Counted from the first letter of the stretch, positions 16,186-24,927 are shown. The stretch is DNA of 39,713 nucleotides from an uncultured Pelagibacteraceae bacterium (GCA_902600635.1 CACKKE010000006.1:1-39713); one strand, 5' to 3'. Numbers and translations are program-made. Notes: generated by a model from the letters alone, not told the origin.

Positions 16186-17250
16186 ATGAAAACTATTAAA
16201 AAAATCCCATTATTAATATCACTTTTATCATTCCTAACAATTTTTTCACCTGTTAATGCTGAAGTTAAGGTAGTAGCTTCAATAAAACCAATTCATTCAC
16301 TCGCAAGCTATTTGATGGACGGTATTGGTAAACCAGATTTAATAGTTGATGGCTACGCATCACCTCATGGATTTGCACTTAAACCATCGCATGCAAAAAT
16401 GATCCAAAATGCAGATATTATTTTTTGGGTAGGTGAAGACATAGAAAGTTTTTTAGAAAAACCATTAAAATCTATTGCAAAAAAAGCTGAAAAAATTGAA
16501 TTAATGGAAATTAAAGGGATAACCAAACTTAAGTTTAGAGAAAGAAATATTTTTGAAGGTCATGACGATCATGGTCATAAAGAGGATGATCATGATGATC
16601 ATGCTAAAAAAGAAGACGATCATGATGACCACGATCATGATAAAAAAGAGAAAGAACATGGTCATGACGAACATGATCATGACAAAGAAAGTCATAAAGA
16701 AGACGACCATGATGATCACGGCCATGGACATGAAGGACATGCTCATGGTGAGTACGATCCGCACATTTGGTTAGATCCAATGAATGCAAAAGTTATTTTA
16801 AGCGAAATGGCAGAGCACTTGATTGAGAATGATCCAAAAAATACTGACAAATATAAAGAAAATTTAAAAAAAGCACATAAAGATTTAGATAAGTTAACTA
16901 AGAAAGTAAAATCTGAATTAAATAAAGATTTTAAATCAATAGTATTCCATGATGCGTATCAATATTTTGAAGAGAGATTTGGTGTTAATATTTTAGGCGC
17001 ATTTACAGTAAATACAGATGTTATGCCTGGTGCTGAGCAATTGGCTGAAATTAGAGAAGTAATTGAGCATGATAAAGTAAGCTGTATATTTTCAGAGCCA
17101 CAGTTTAACCCTGATATTATTAAGGCTGTAGCAAAAGATACTAACGTTGCAACAGGCGTAATTGATCCATTAGGGGCAACACTTAACCCTGGCAAAGATC
17201 TATACTTCGATTTAATTGGCAATATGTCTAAATCTTTTAAAGGCTGTTAA
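16186..17250 (+). CDS. znuA: Periplasmic zinc-binding protein ZnuA
   Basis: Zinc receptor of ZnuABC, cluster 9 family. A signal peptide covers about residues 1-25, ending SPVNA before EVKVVASIKPIHSL. Ligand regions seen are GYASPHGF, DPHIWLDP and VFHDAYQYF, plus the acidic ligand region near the C-terminus (GVIDPLGAT). Between about residues 124 and 190 lies a loop with about twenty histidines mixed with aspartate, glutamate and lysine, the classic ZnuA metal-trapping loop, here unusually long. It is 354 aa. It is transcribed away from znuC, with a possible -35 TTGACT at 16124-16129. Cadmium or manganese receptors of this family lack such a loop, so zinc is the best reading. Confidence 0.96.
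   Translation: MKTIKKIPLLISLLSFLTIFSPVNAEVKVVASIKPIHSLASYLMDGIGKPDLIVDGYASPHGFALKPSHAKMIQNADIIFWVGEDIESFLEKPLKSIAKKAEKIELMEIKGITKLKFRERNIFEGHDDHGHKEDDHDDHAKKEDDHDDHDHDKKEKEHGHDEHDHDKESHKEDDHDDHGHGHEGHAHGEYDPHIWLDPMNAKVILSEMAEHLIENDPKNTDKYKENLKKAHKDLDKLTKKVKSELNKDFKSIVFHDAYQYFEERFGVNILGAFTVNTDVMPGAEQLAEIREVIEHDKVSCIFSEPQFNPDIIKAVAKDTNVATGVIDPLGATLNPGKDLYFDLIGNMSKSFKGC
16558..16750 (+). repeat. Histidine/aspartate codon-rich low-complexity tract in znuA
   Basis: This coding segment is built from imperfect repeats of GATCATGATGATCATG-like units encoding HDDH/HDH clusters. Because CAT and GAT alternate, the other frames and the opposite strand are also free of stops and give meaningless Met/Ile-rich readings. 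Such tracts can change length by slippage or recombination. Confidence 0.85.
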
Positions 17251-17292
17251 ATAAAAATTGATCTTTAACCATTAATAATATCTAATATTGGG

Positions 17293-18291
17293 ATGAGTAC
17301 CGTTTCCCTCACATTAGATGAAATTTTTGATTTAGCTAAAAAGACTTTACTAGCTAATGGCTGTGATGATGAAACAGCATCTATTCTCTCTGATTTAATA
17401 AGAAATGCTGAAAGAGATGGATCTTTATCTCATGGTTTGTTCAGGTTGCCTGCATATGTGAGTGGTTTAAAAAGCGGAAAAATTAATGGTAAAGGAAAAC
17501 CTGAGGTAAAAAAAATTTCAGCATCAGTAATAAAAGTTCAAGGGAATAATTGTTTAGCCCCAGTAGTTTTAAATAAAGGATTACCTGAATTATCAAAAGC
17601 TGCAAAAGAAAATGGAGTGGCCGTACTTGCTATAAATAATTCTCATCATATGGCTGCGATGTGGCCTGAAACAGAAAAATTAGCAGAGGAAGGTTTAGTT
17701 GCCTTCGCTTGCACATCCTACAAGCCTGCTGTAGCACCCGCTGGAGCTATCAAACCCTTGTTTGGAACAAATCCAATTTCTTTTGCATGGCCACGACCAG
17801 GAAAAACTCCTGTAGTTTACGATATGGCAACTGCATCAATGGCAATGGGTGAAGTTCAAGTTGCTAAAAGAGAAGGGCATAAAGTTCCACTTGGAACTGG
17901 TTTAACTAAGGATGGTAAGGAAACAACTGACCCAGGAGCAATAGCGGATGGAGGTGTATTACTTCCTTTTGGGGGATATAAAGGTTCTGCCATAGCAATG
18001 ATGGTAGAATTAATGGCTGGCGCATTAGTTGGTGATAATTTTAGTTTTGAGACAGCTGCAAAAGATAATAATGACGGCGGACCTCCCAGTGGCGGAGAAT
18101 TTATTCTCGCAATCTCACCTGATAAAACCTCTGGGACCGATTGGCAGAAACATGCTGATGAATTTTTTAATAAAATGAAATCGTTCGAGGGAGTTAGACT
18201 TCCAGGGGAAAGAAGACATAAAAATAGATTAAATAAGGGCCCTCGAAATATTAACGAAGAGCTGGTTAATAAAATAAAATCTTTAAGCTAA
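17293..18291 (+). CDS. Ldh2-family NAD(P)H-dependent reductase, DpkA-like
   Basis: Member of the malate/L-lactate dehydrogenase (Ldh2/MDH2) family. The family signatures are present: RDGSLSHGLFRLPAY, SHHMAAMWP, PLFGTNPISFAWPR, DGGVLLPFGGYKGSAIAMMVELMAGAL and VRLPGERRHK. These segments resemble, as I recall it, Pseudomonas DpkA, the delta1-piperideine-2-carboxylate / delta1-pyrroline-2-carboxylate reductase of D-lysine, D-proline and hydroxyproline breakdown, more closely than malate or ureidoglycolate dehydrogenases. A cyclic imine reductase is therefore my best guess; a general 2-hydroxyacid dehydrogenase is the alternative. It is 332 aa and complete. It follows znuA by 42 nt and overlaps the xthA stop tail to tail by 9 bp. 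No amino-acid catabolic partner gene is in the window. Confidence 0.8.
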   Translation: MSTVSLTLDEIFDLAKKTLLANGCDDETASILSDLIRNAERDGSLSHGLFRLPAYVSGLKSGKINGKGKPEVKKISASVIKVQGNNCLAPVVLNKGLPELSKAAKENGVAVLAINNSHHMAAMWPETEKLAEEGLVAFACTSYKPAVAPAGAIKPLFGTNPISFAWPRPGKTPVVYDMATASMAMGEVQVAKREGHKVPLGTGLTKDGKETTDPGAIADGGVLLPFGGYKGSAIAMMVELMAGALVGDNFSFETAAKDNNDGGPPSGGEFILAISPDKTSGTDWQKHADEFFNKMKSFEGVRLPGERRHKNRLNKGPRNINEELVNKIKSLS

Positions 18292-19059
18292 AGTAATTTC
18301 TATTGGGGTATGGTCTGAAGGTTTTTCACGGCCTCTTGGATCTTTATTAATATTAATACTTTTAACTTGGTCTATTAAAGAATTTGAAACTAAAAAGTGA
18401 TCAATTCTCATTCCATTGTTCTTTTGCCATGCACCTCTCATATAATCCCAAAAAGTATATCCCTCTTTAGTTTCATTAAAATGTCTATAAACATCATTAA
18501 ATCCTAGATTAATCATTTCTCTTAATTTTTTTCTTATTTCTAATCTAAATAGAGCATCATCTTCAAAGCTTTTTGGATTATAGACATCCTCAGCTGCAGG
18601 AATAATATTAAAATCACCACCAAGAATTATATTTTGATTTTTTTTGGTTAAAGCTTTTAATTGTTTAATTAAATCATCAAGCCATTTTTTTTTGTAATCA
18701 TATTTTTCAGTATCAACAGGATTACCATTTGGTGTATAGATATTGATTAATTGAATATTTTTCTTTTTGTGTTCAAGTTCAGCTGAGATTATTCTTGATT
18801 GTTTTAGTTTATCTTTGATTAAGTCTGTTTTAACATTTTTTAATTTTCCTTTTGAAATAATAGCAACACCATTGTAACTTTTTTGACCAAATACATGACT
18901 TTCATAGTCCATTGAGGAAAAATCATCATAAGGAAAGTTTACATCCTCAGTTTTAATTTCTTGCATCATCACAACATCAGGTTTGTATTTTAGTAGATAA
19001 CTTTTGATATTTTCAATACGTGCTCGCACAGAATTTACATTCCACGAGGAAATAATCAT
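18283..19059 (-). CDS. xthA: Exodeoxyribonuclease III / AP endonuclease
   Basis: Mg-dependent endonuclease/exonuclease of base-excision repair, cutting at abasic sites. The motifs run in order: SWNVNSVRAR, MQEIKTED (catalytic Glu), NIYTPNG, GGDFNIIP and the C-terminal SDHTPIEI. I choose the ATG at 19059, giving MIISSWNVNS and 258 aa, the usual ExoIII N-terminus. The frame is open for another ten codons upstream, but those lie inside erpA. With this start the ATG overlaps the erpA stop by one base, as at many junctions here. Confidence 0.95.
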   Translation of the reverse strand: MIISSWNVNSVRARIENIKSYLLKYKPDVVMMQEIKTEDVNFPYDDFSSMDYESHVFGQKSYNGVAIISKGKLKNVKTDLIKDKLKQSRIISAELEHKKKNIQLINIYTPNGNPVDTEKYDYKKKWLDDLIKQLKALTKKNQNIILGGDFNIIPAAEDVYNPKSFEDDALFRLEIRKKLREMINLGFNDVYRHFNETKEGYTFWDYMRGAWQKNNGMRIDHFLVSNSLIDQVKSININKDPRGREKPSDHTPIEITLA

Positions 19060-19376
19060 TAAAGAGAAAACGAAACACCACAACCACAAGAAGATTTGGT
19101 TTGCGGATTAGTTATTTTGAATTGTTCACCAATTAATTCAGAAACATAGTCTATTTCTGATCCTTTTAATAAATCTGCAGAGGTTTTATCTATCAATATA
19201 TTTTCATAATTTAAATCATCGGCTGCTTTTTCTTTGTCAAAAGTAAATTCATATTGGAAGCCTGAGCAACCACCACCTTTGATAGCGATTCTAAAAAACG
19301 ACCCTTTGTCTTTTTTAGACAGCAAAACATTAATCTGTTTTAGAGCCTTATCAGTAAATTTAATTTCTTTAATCAT
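19059..19376 (-). CDS. erpA: A-type iron-sulfur cluster carrier
   Basis: Carrier that passes Fe-S clusters to target enzymes. The three family cysteines are present at C37 (GGGCSGFQY), C97 and C99 (SSCGCG). It is 105 aa, normal for the IscA/ErpA/SufA family. The neighbourhood with xthA and the divergent dgt is the alphaproteobacterial erpA arrangement, and no isc or suf genes are adjacent, so ErpA is preferred to IscA or SufA, which cannot be told apart by motif alone. Confidence 0.93.
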   Translation of the reverse strand: MIKEIKFTDKALKQINVLLSKKDKGSFFRIAIKGGGCSGFQYEFTFDKEKAADDLNYENILIDKTSADLLKGSEIDYVSELIGEQFKITNPQTKSSCGCGVSFSL

Positions 19377-19398
19377 TATTGATCACTGGTATTACTAA

Positions 19399-19404
19399 TA
19401 TAAT
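19399..19404 (+). promoter_or_regulatory. Candidate -10 element for dgt
   Basis: A perfect TATAAT stands in the 50-bp divergent spacer between erpA and dgt, 22 bp before the dgt start. A weak -35 (TTATTG, 19376-19381) is 17 bp upstream. This is a sequence match only. Confidence 0.4.
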
Positions 19405-19426
19405 ACTTAAATTTTAATTTTAAAGG

Positions 19427-20545
19427 ATGAAAAAATACTCAAAGATTGCTCTTACTAAAAGCAAAGGAAGAATATTCAAAGAATCTGTATCAAAATATAG
19501 ATCGCCATTTCAAAGAGATAGAGATCGAATAGTTCACAGCGCCTCATTTCGAAGGCTCAAACACAAGACACAAGTATTTGTAAACACAGAAGGTGATCAT
19601 TACAGAACAAGATTAACCCATTCAATGGAAGTTGCTCAAATAGCGCGATCTATTGCAAGATATCTTGAATTGAATGAAGATCTAGCTGAAACCTTAAGTT
19701 TGGCACATGATTTGGGCCACCCACCTTTTGGTCATGCTGGCGAGGACTCTCTTAATGAATGTATGGAAGATTATGGAGGCTTTGATCATAATTTACAAAC
19801 TCTGCGTGTGGTTATGTTTTTGGAGAATAAATATCTTAAGTATAGTGGATTAAATCTTTCAATTGAAACCTTAGAGGGATTGCTTAAGCATAATGGTCCT
19901 GTTTATGAATTAGATTTAGTTGATAGTCTTATTGGGGTAAAAAAATTCAATCATAAGATTAATTTTGAGACTTATCCATCATTAGAGGCTCAAGTTTCAG
20001 CTATTTCAGATGATATAGCTTATAACAATCATGATATTCAAGATGGTATAAATGCAAATTTATTTAAACTAGAGGAGTTAATTGAAATTAACTTTTTTAA
20101 AGATATTTATAAAAAATATAAAAGAAAGATAAACAAACATAACTATAAAATTGCAACATATCAGATTATAAGAGATTCTATTGATCAAATGATTAGAGAT
20201 TTAATTAAAAATACCAAAACTAATTTGAAGATTAATAAAATAAAAAATTATAAAGATATTACTAAAGCAAATTTAACAATGGTAGATTTTTCTGAAAAAG
20301 TTAAAGATTCTGTAAATGAAATAAGATTTTTTTTAAAAACAAAGATGTATAATAATAATGCAGTTCTGAAAAAAAACGATAATGGCAAATTAATAATTAA
20401 AAAACTGTTTAATAAAATACAAAAAAACCCTAAAAAATTTATTTCAAAAGATCATCTCTCAAAGGATAAATATAGAGCAATTTCAGATTTTATATCAGGA
20501 ATGACAGACAGATATGCAATCAACCTTCACAAAAACTTTAAATGA
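19427..20545 (+). CDS. dgt: dGTP triphosphohydrolase-like HD protein
   Basis: HD-domain dNTP triphosphohydrolase of the dGTPase-like type, releasing triphosphate from dNTPs. The metal-binding pattern is present: RLKHKTQV, then RTRLTHSMEVAQIARSI (first His), LAHDLGHPPFGHAGE (the HD pair plus following His) and the ISDDIAYNNHDIQDG segment (last Asp). It is 372 aa, in the range of alphaproteobacterial Dgt-like proteins, which are shorter than E. coli Dgt (505 aa). Its order before argS is conserved in alphaproteobacteria. It overlaps argS by 4 bp (ATGA). Confidence 0.93.
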   Translation: MKKYSKIALTKSKGRIFKESVSKYRSPFQRDRDRIVHSASFRRLKHKTQVFVNTEGDHYRTRLTHSMEVAQIARSIARYLELNEDLAETLSLAHDLGHPPFGHAGEDSLNECMEDYGGFDHNLQTLRVVMFLENKYLKYSGLNLSIETLEGLLKHNGPVYELDLVDSLIGVKKFNHKINFETYPSLEAQVSAISDDIAYNNHDIQDGINANLFKLEELIEINFFKDIYKKYKRKINKHNYKIATYQIIRDSIDQMIRDLIKNTKTNLKINKIKNYKDITKANLTMVDFSEKVKDSVNEIRFFLKTKMYNNNAVLKKNDNGKLIIKKLFNKIQKNPKKFISKDHLSKDKYRAISDFISGMTDRYAINLHKNFK

Positions 20546-22272
20546 ATATTTTTGAACAGTATTTAGATAAAATAAAAGAAATCCTTTCAACACTATCCTC
20601 AAATGGAGATTTAATTTTACCAGATTCACTAAACGGGATAACTGCTGAAATTCCACCTTCAAAATTTGATAGTGATATTTCTACCAATGTAGCCATGGTC
20701 CTTTCTAAGATTAATAATAAATCTCCATCAGATCTGGCTTCAATTTTGGCAGAAAAAATCAAAAAAGAGGATAAATTTATTGAAGAGATATCAGTTGTAA
20801 AACCTGGTTTTATCAACATTAAATTTAAACCTATTTTTTGGACAAATTTTATTAAAGAAGTGATTAAAAATTCTAAATCTTTTGGAACAAATAAAAATAT
20901 AAAAAGAAATTACCTAATAGAATTTGTATCTGCTAATCCAACAGGCCCTTTACATGTTGGCCATTGTAGAGGAGCAATATTAGGCGATGTGATGGCTAAT
21001 CTTTTATTATTTAATAATAATAAAGTTACAAAAGAGTATTATATAAACGACTACGGTAATCAGATTATAAATTTTACAAAGTCAGTTTATTATAGAATAA
21101 GAGAGATTTCTTTTAATGAACCTTTTCCAATAGATAATGAAGATTTATATCCTGGAGACTATTTAATTGACTTTGCTCAAAACATTTTAAACTCAAATAA
21201 AAATATTGATTTTAATAATTTTGACAAAATATCTCAAGAATTGACTTCTTTAGCTATTAACGAGGCATTAAAGTTAATCAAAAGTAATCTTAAAAGTCTT
21301 GGTATTAATCATGATAACTTTGTCAGTGAAAAGAAAATAGTTGAAAATCAAGAAGTGGAAAAAGTTGTTGAATTTCTTCAAAAAAACAAATTTGTTTATA
21401 AAGGAAAAATAAAGGCACCTGCTGGTGAAGATGACAGTAATTGGGTTGAGCGTGAGCAGTTGCTTTTTCGATCGACTGATTTTGGAGATGACAAAGATAG
21501 AGCATTGCAAAAATCTGATGGCGCTTGGACTTATTTTGCAAGTGATGTTGCATATCACAAAAATAAATTAGACAGAAAATTTGATAGGCTTATTAATATT
21601 TTAGGTGCAGATCATGCTGGTTATATAAAAAGAATTTCATCATCTGTCGAAGCTCTATCAAACTCTAAAGATAAATTAATTTGTAAAGTTAGCCAACTTG
21701 TTAAACTTATTAAAGATAAGAAACCCTTTAAAATGTCTAAAAGAAAAGGGGACTATATAACTATAGATGATTTAATTAATGAGGTAGGAAAAGATGCAAC
21801 AAGATTTATAATGTTAAATCGAAGTAGTGATGTTGAACTCGATTTTGATTTTGATAACGTTATAGAAAAGTCAAAAGATAACCCACTTTATTACGTTCAA
21901 TATTGTTATGCGAGAATATGTTCAGTATACAGACATCTTGATAAAGATTTAAAGTCAGATCTAGATATTACTAAGTACGATTTTGAATATTCGAAGGATG
22001 AAATAAAAATCTTAAAAAAATTATCTGAATGGCCCAAGTGTATTGATGTATCTTGTAATAAGCTTGAGCCGCATAGAATACCGACTTATTTATATGAATT
22101 AGCCTCTTTATTTCATTCATATTGGAATTTAGGTAAGGAAAATCCAGACAAAAGATTTATCAATGATCAAAAAAAAATAACCGATGATAAATTGATTTTT
22201 CTAAAAGCTATTTCCAATGTAGTAAAATCTGGGATGAATATAGTTGGAGTGTCTACGCCAGATAAAATGTGA
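20542..22272 (+). CDS. argS: Arginyl-tRNA synthetase
   Basis: Class I synthetase charging tRNA-Arg. The HIGH motif is HVGH at 138-141 within SANPTGPLHVGH. The N-terminal ArgRS-specific (Add-1-like) domain precedes it, a DALR anticodon-binding domain ends the protein, and a KMSKR loop is visible at 397-401 (many ArgRS enzymes lack a clear one). Length 576 aa is typical. It starts within the dgt stop (ATGA) and its own TGA overlaps the next ATG by one base. Confidence 0.97.
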   Translation: MNIFEQYLDKIKEILSTLSSNGDLILPDSLNGITAEIPPSKFDSDISTNVAMVLSKINNKSPSDLASILAEKIKKEDKFIEEISVVKPGFINIKFKPIFWTNFIKEVIKNSKSFGTNKNIKRNYLIEFVSANPTGPLHVGHCRGAILGDVMANLLLFNNNKVTKEYYINDYGNQIINFTKSVYYRIREISFNEPFPIDNEDLYPGDYLIDFAQNILNSNKNIDFNNFDKISQELTSLAINEALKLIKSNLKSLGINHDNFVSEKKIVENQEVEKVVEFLQKNKFVYKGKIKAPAGEDDSNWVEREQLLFRSTDFGDDKDRALQKSDGAWTYFASDVAYHKNKLDRKFDRLINILGADHAGYIKRISSSVEALSNSKDKLICKVSQLVKLIKDKKPFKMSKRKGDYITIDDLINEVGKDATRFIMLNRSSDVELDFDFDNVIEKSKDNPLYYVQYCYARICSVYRHLDKDLKSDLDITKYDFEYSKDEIKILKKLSEWPKCIDVSCNKLEPHRIPTYLYELASLFHSYWNLGKENPDKRFINDQKKITDDKLIFLKAISNVVKSGMNIVGVSTPDKM

Positions 22273-22526
22273 TGCTAAAAGAGATTAAATATTTAATATT
22301 TTTATTACTAATCAGTTTTTTTATTTTTTTTACAGGTAAGTATTATTTTTCAGATGATAATAAAAAAAATTCTTTTAGATCTTTGAGTAATATTGACAAA
22401 AAAATTGATATTTATTCTGAAAAATTGCCAGTTTTAGAAAATGATACTAAAGACATCATTCAATATGTAGAAAAATCTAATAAAGATAAAAAGAAAAAAT
22501 TTAATTTTTGGAAACTTCTTGATTAA
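22272..22526 (+). CDS. Short single-pass membrane protein in the SPOR-gene position
   Basis: An 84-aa protein with one N-terminal membrane helix (about residues 6-22) and a charged, lysine-rich remainder; no known domain is recognised. I start it at the ATG at 22272, which overlaps the argS TGA by one base; an in-frame GTG one codon earlier is less likely. Its stop overlaps nagZ by one base, so it is held between two coupled genes. In alphaproteobacteria this slot between argS and nagZ usually holds a larger SPOR-domain cell-division protein. This may be what remains of it after loss of the peptidoglycan-binding domain; that is inference from position and the membrane anchor. Confidence 0.7.
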   Translation: MLKEIKYLIFLLLISFFIFFTGKYYFSDDNKKNSFRSLSNIDKKIDIYSEKLPVLENDTKDIIQYVEKSNKDKKKKFNFWKLLD

Positions 22527-23473
22527 TGAATAATCGAAGATCTTTTATTATCGGAATTAAATCAACAAAACTTAACCTTAGAGAAAAGAATTTTATTAGA
22601 AAATATAAGCCATGGGGAGTAATTTTATTTACTAGAAACATAAAAGATATTAAACAGGCAAAACAATTAACTACGTCTATACGCAAGATCTTTAATGACG
22701 ATAAATATCCAATCTTAATTGATCAAGAAGGTGGTAGAGTAAACCGACTTAAAAATATTATATCTTTTGAAAATCTAACCTCTGAATTTTTTGGCAAAGA
22801 GTTTATAAAAAAACCTAAGGAATTTAATTTTTTCTATAAACTATTTATTGATAAAACTTCATATTTATTAAAATTGATAGGAGTTAATATTAATACTTGT
22901 CCTGTTTTAGATCTTAGAAAGAAAGGTTCATCATCAATTATTGGAGACAGATCTTTCTCTAGTAATCCCAAAATAGTTTCAAAAATTGGTGATTATTGCA
23001 TTGACTATCACCATAATAATGGCGTAGGAACTGTTATTAAACATATACCAGGACATGGTTTAGCAAAAGTTGATAGTCACCATTTTACACCCGTAATTAA
23101 TAAAAATTTAGATTACTTAATAAAAAATGATTTTTTTCCTTTCAAAAGAAAAAATTCTTTTTTTGCAATGACAGCCCACATCATATTCAAAAAGATTGAT
23201 TTAAAAAATACAGTAACGCATTCTAAAAAAATGATAAAATTAATAAGAAATAAAATAGGTTTTAAGAATATTTTGATTTCTGACGATATATCCATGAAAA
23301 GTTTAAAAGGTAAAATTAAAGAAAATACAATCAATGCGTTTAATGCTGGTTGTGATCTTGTTTTACATTGTAATGCTAAAGAAAATGAGATGGAAATTGT
23401 TGCTCAAAATTCACCTTTCATAAGCAAATTTGTAATAAAAAAAACATCACAATTTTACAAGATAATAAGTTAG
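22526..23473 (+). CDS. nagZ: Beta-N-acetylhexosaminidase, glycoside hydrolase family 3
   Basis: Cytoplasmic enzyme removing N-acetylglucosamine from muropeptides during cell-wall recycling. Family 3 signatures are IDQEGGRVNRL, the flexible catalytic loop KHIPGHG with histidines H173 and H177 followed by DSHH, and SDDISM with the likely nucleophile Asp253. It is 315 aa, close to the 330-340 usual for NagZ. No signal peptide is present. It is coupled to the upstream short membrane gene and lies 9 nt before scpA. Confidence 0.93.
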   Translation: MNNRRSFIIGIKSTKLNLREKNFIRKYKPWGVILFTRNIKDIKQAKQLTTSIRKIFNDDKYPILIDQEGGRVNRLKNIISFENLTSEFFGKEFIKKPKEFNFFYKLFIDKTSYLLKLIGVNINTCPVLDLRKKGSSSIIGDRSFSSNPKIVSKIGDYCIDYHHNNGVGTVIKHIPGHGLAKVDSHHFTPVINKNLDYLIKNDFFPFKRKNSFFAMTAHIIFKKIDLKNTVTHSKKMIKLIRNKIGFKNILISDDISMKSLKGKIKENTINAFNAGCDLVLHCNAKENEMEIVAQNSPFISKFVIKKTSQFYKIIS

Positions 23474-23482
23474 TATTCGTTT

Positions 23483-24220
23483 ATGACAAAAAATGATTCC
23501 TCACTTTTTAGTGTTGATATTGAAAATTATAACGGTCCATTAGATATATTGTTAGACCTTGCAAAATCTCAAAAGGTGAATTTAGAAAATATTTCTATTA
23601 CAAAACTAGCAGATCAATTTCATGATTTTATAACAAACCAAAAAAATTTAAACCTAGAGTCCGCCTCTGAGTATTTACTTATGGCCACATGGCTTGCTTA
23701 TTTGAAATCTAAACTTCTTTTACCTGGAACACCTGAGGAAGAGTTTAAAGTTCAAGAAGTGGCAGAAAAATTAAAACTCCAACTTAAAAAATTAGAATTA
23801 ATCAGATTATTATCTGAACAAATGTTAAAGCGTAAAAGATTAGGTCGTGAAATCAGAACAAGAGGTGTAAGAGCAGGCATTAGACCCATTTATAACAGTG
23901 AAATTAAAGTAAATTTATTTGAATTATTAAAAACATATTCAACTATTATTATGACCAAAGATTTTCAAAAAATAAATATTCCTAAACTCCCTGTTTTTAC
24001 AACTGAAGAGGGGATTAAAACAATCAGAGATTTTTTTGGAAAATTAACAGATTGGAAAAAATTAGAGGACTTGATACCTAAAAATTTTAAGAGTGTTACA
24101 AAATATAAAAAAACTGGCACAGCAGGTATTTTTGCAGGATCACTTGAACTTGTTAAAGAAGGTAATTTAAAAATTAAACAAGAAAATTTATTTGATGACA
24201 TTTTTATTAAGGAAAAATAA
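23483..24220 (+). CDS. scpA: Segregation and condensation protein A
   Basis: Kleisin subunit bridging SMC and ScpB in chromosome condensation. The N-terminal ENYNGPLDILLDLAKSQKVNLENISI region is the diagnostic ScpA opening, followed by SASEYLLMATWLAYLKSKLLLP, the helix that binds the SMC neck. A basic middle section and a winged-helix C-terminus follow. At 245 aa the size is typical. Its TAA overlaps the scpB ATG by one base, which would keep the two complex partners in balance. Confidence 0.94.
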   Translation: MTKNDSSLFSVDIENYNGPLDILLDLAKSQKVNLENISITKLADQFHDFITNQKNLNLESASEYLLMATWLAYLKSKLLLPGTPEEEFKVQEVAEKLKLQLKKLELIRLLSEQMLKRKRLGREIRTRGVRAGIRPIYNSEIKVNLFELLKTYSTIIMTKDFQKINIPKLPVFTTEEGIKTIRDFFGKLTDWKKLEDLIPKNFKSVTKYKKTGTAGIFAGSLELVKEGNLKIKQENLFDDIFIKEK

Positions 24221-24927
24221 TGAATAAAAAAATTAGAAAAAAAGATAATGTTATTGATTTTCCTAATAAATTATCCTCAATTGAAAAAGAAATTGAAGCA
24301 ATAGTTTTTGCAGCTGCTGAGCCACTTGATATTGAAACTATAGAAAATAAGATTTCAAAAAAAACTAATGTCGAAAAAATTTTATTAAAATTACAAAACG
24401 AATATTCTAATCGAGGTATTAATTTAGTGTGTATCTCAAAAAAATGGTCATTTAGAACATCGCCAAATCTTTCTGAAATTATGAAACAAGAAAAAACTGT
24501 TGAAAAAAAATTATCAAGAGCTGCAATTGAAACACTTGCAATCATTGTTTATCATCAACCAGTAACACGTGCTGAAATTGAAGAAATTAGAGGTGTTGCA
24601 TTCGGCACAAATACTCTTGAAATTTTGATGGAGTTAAACTGGGTAAAACCAGGTGGTAGAAAAGATGTCCCCGGAAAACCAATTCAATATGTTACAACTG
24701 ATGATTTTTTAAGTCATTTTAATCTTCAAAAGTTATCCGATTTACCAACCGTTGATGAATTGGGTGCCGCTGGTCTTATCGATAGTACAAATATTGATAA
24801 TGCAATTTTTGGAACTGGTAAATTTTATAAAGAGAAACAAGATGGTAAAAAAGAGGATATTTATTCAAATATTGATGAAATGCTAAGCAGCACTTTAGAC
24901 TCTGAGGAGAAAAATAAGAATTCATAA
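24220..24927 (+). CDS. scpB: Segregation and condensation protein B
   Basis: ScpA partner built from two winged helices. EIEAIVFAAAEPLDIETIENKI is the usual start of the first. The second holds ETLAIIVYHQPVTRAEIEEIRGV, the most conserved ScpB motif, followed by GRKDVPGKPIQYVTTDDFLSHF. It is 235 aa, with a charged low-complexity tail after about residue 200. The start overlaps scpA by one base. The following 56-nt spacer to tatA holds a 13-bp AAAAGT/ACTTTT palindrome but no clear promoter. Confidence 0.94.
   Translation: MNKKIRKKDNVIDFPNKLSSIEKEIEAIVFAAAEPLDIETIENKISKKTNVEKILLKLQNEYSNRGINLVCISKKWSFRTSPNLSEIMKQEKTVEKKLSRAAIETLAIIVYHQPVTRAEIEEIRGVAFGTNTLEILMELNWVKPGGRKDVPGKPIQYVTTDDFLSHFNLQKLSDLPTVDELGAAGLIDSTNIDNAIFGTGKFYKEKQDGKKEDIYSNIDEMLSSTLDSEEKNKNS

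Noticed and set aside
16501..16789. Several open frames on both strands across the znuA histidine loop
   Set aside because: They arise from CAT/GAT repeats with no stops in any frame; translations are Met/Ile- or His-rich noise and the znuA frame is certain.
19060..19089. Longer xthA N-terminus (MWLWCFVFSL...)
   Set aside because: These codons lie inside erpA, and the family N-terminus begins at the next Met, whose ATG overlaps the erpA stop in the manner common here.
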